Source: Bostrychus sinensis (Eukaryota > Chordata > Actinopteri > Gobiiformes > Eleotridae). From it: DNA of 64,000 nucleotides. The notes under the pieces were generated by a model. The model made no database searches, was not told the DNA's origin, and saw only the letters and a list, made by a program, of their open reading frames with translations. Below are positions 63,890-64,000 of this stretch, one piece after another. The stretch spans positions 3,116,915 to 3,180,914 of the forward strand of contig CM036252.1 in NCBI GenBank assembly GCA_020698575.1, in the 5' to 3' direction. The translations under genes were made by a program, and so were the position numbers. The number at the start of each line of letters is the position of its first letter. Position 1 is the stretch's first letter.

Positions 63890-64000
63890 CCAGCTCGGCG
63901 CGGGACGCTAAGGCTCGGCGCGGGACGCTAAGGCTCGGCTCTGGACGCTAATGCTCGGGGCGGGACGCTACAGCTCGGCGCAGGAGGCTAAGGCTCTGGA
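63890..64000. repeat. 20-bp tandem repeat at the right edge
   Basis: Unit GCTCGGCGCGGGACGCTAAG, at least five copies, continuing past the window. Confidence 0.9.

Overview
The window is vertebrate nuclear DNA, almost certainly from a teleost fish and probably a percomorph. The genes are split by GT-AG introns. The interspersed DNA is typical of fish: tRNA-headed SINEs, an L2/Maui-type LINE, and many short inverted-repeat DNA elements. Minisatellites are extraordinarily dense, with roughly 12 kb of the 64 kb in tandem arrays. I cannot name the species.

Four multi-exon genes can be rebuilt by hand from splice sites and reading phase, and every intron in them is phase 1, the usual pattern for Ig-superfamily genes. 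(1) A minus-strand single V-set Ig protein, 3 exons, 8128-11277, 205 aa. (2) A plus-strand Fc receptor-like protein (gene A), 9 exons, 16133-27024, 339 aa: split signal peptide, two Ig domains, one membrane helix and a tail with ITIM-type tyrosines. (3) A second plus-strand Fc receptor-like paralogue (gene B), 6 exons, 30664-39125, 266 aa. Its second Ig exon has lost its 5' end to a minisatellite. (4) A minus-strand V-set protein with a membrane helix and short tail, 3 exons, 47746-50632, 179 or 190 aa. Together they look like a small innate immune receptor cluster.

Layout: 1-8 kb is repeat-rich intergenic DNA with a probable poly(A) signal of an off-window gene. 8-11.3 kb is V-set gene 1. 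11.4-16 kb holds a 48-bp minisatellite and nested DNA elements. 16-27 kb is gene A, and 30.6-39.1 kb is gene B with a 4.6-kb 11-bp array in its last intron. 40-47.6 kb is a LINE graveyard with one nearly intact L2-type copy. 47.7-50.6 kb is V-set gene 2. 52-59.7 kb holds two large arrays and a segmental duplication of sequence from V-set gene 2 and its upstream flank. 60-64 kb has no gene I can support.

The most striking object is in gene A. A 39-bp unit that spans an exon end and its 5' splice site is repeated 32 times in frame (23637-24884). The gene therefore carries 32 near-identical phase-matched splice donors, and any one of them would give an open product differing by multiples of 13 residues. 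Gene B gives a second example of minisatellites remodelling these receptors: the array removed a splice acceptor, and a coding-derived acceptor can replace it in frame.
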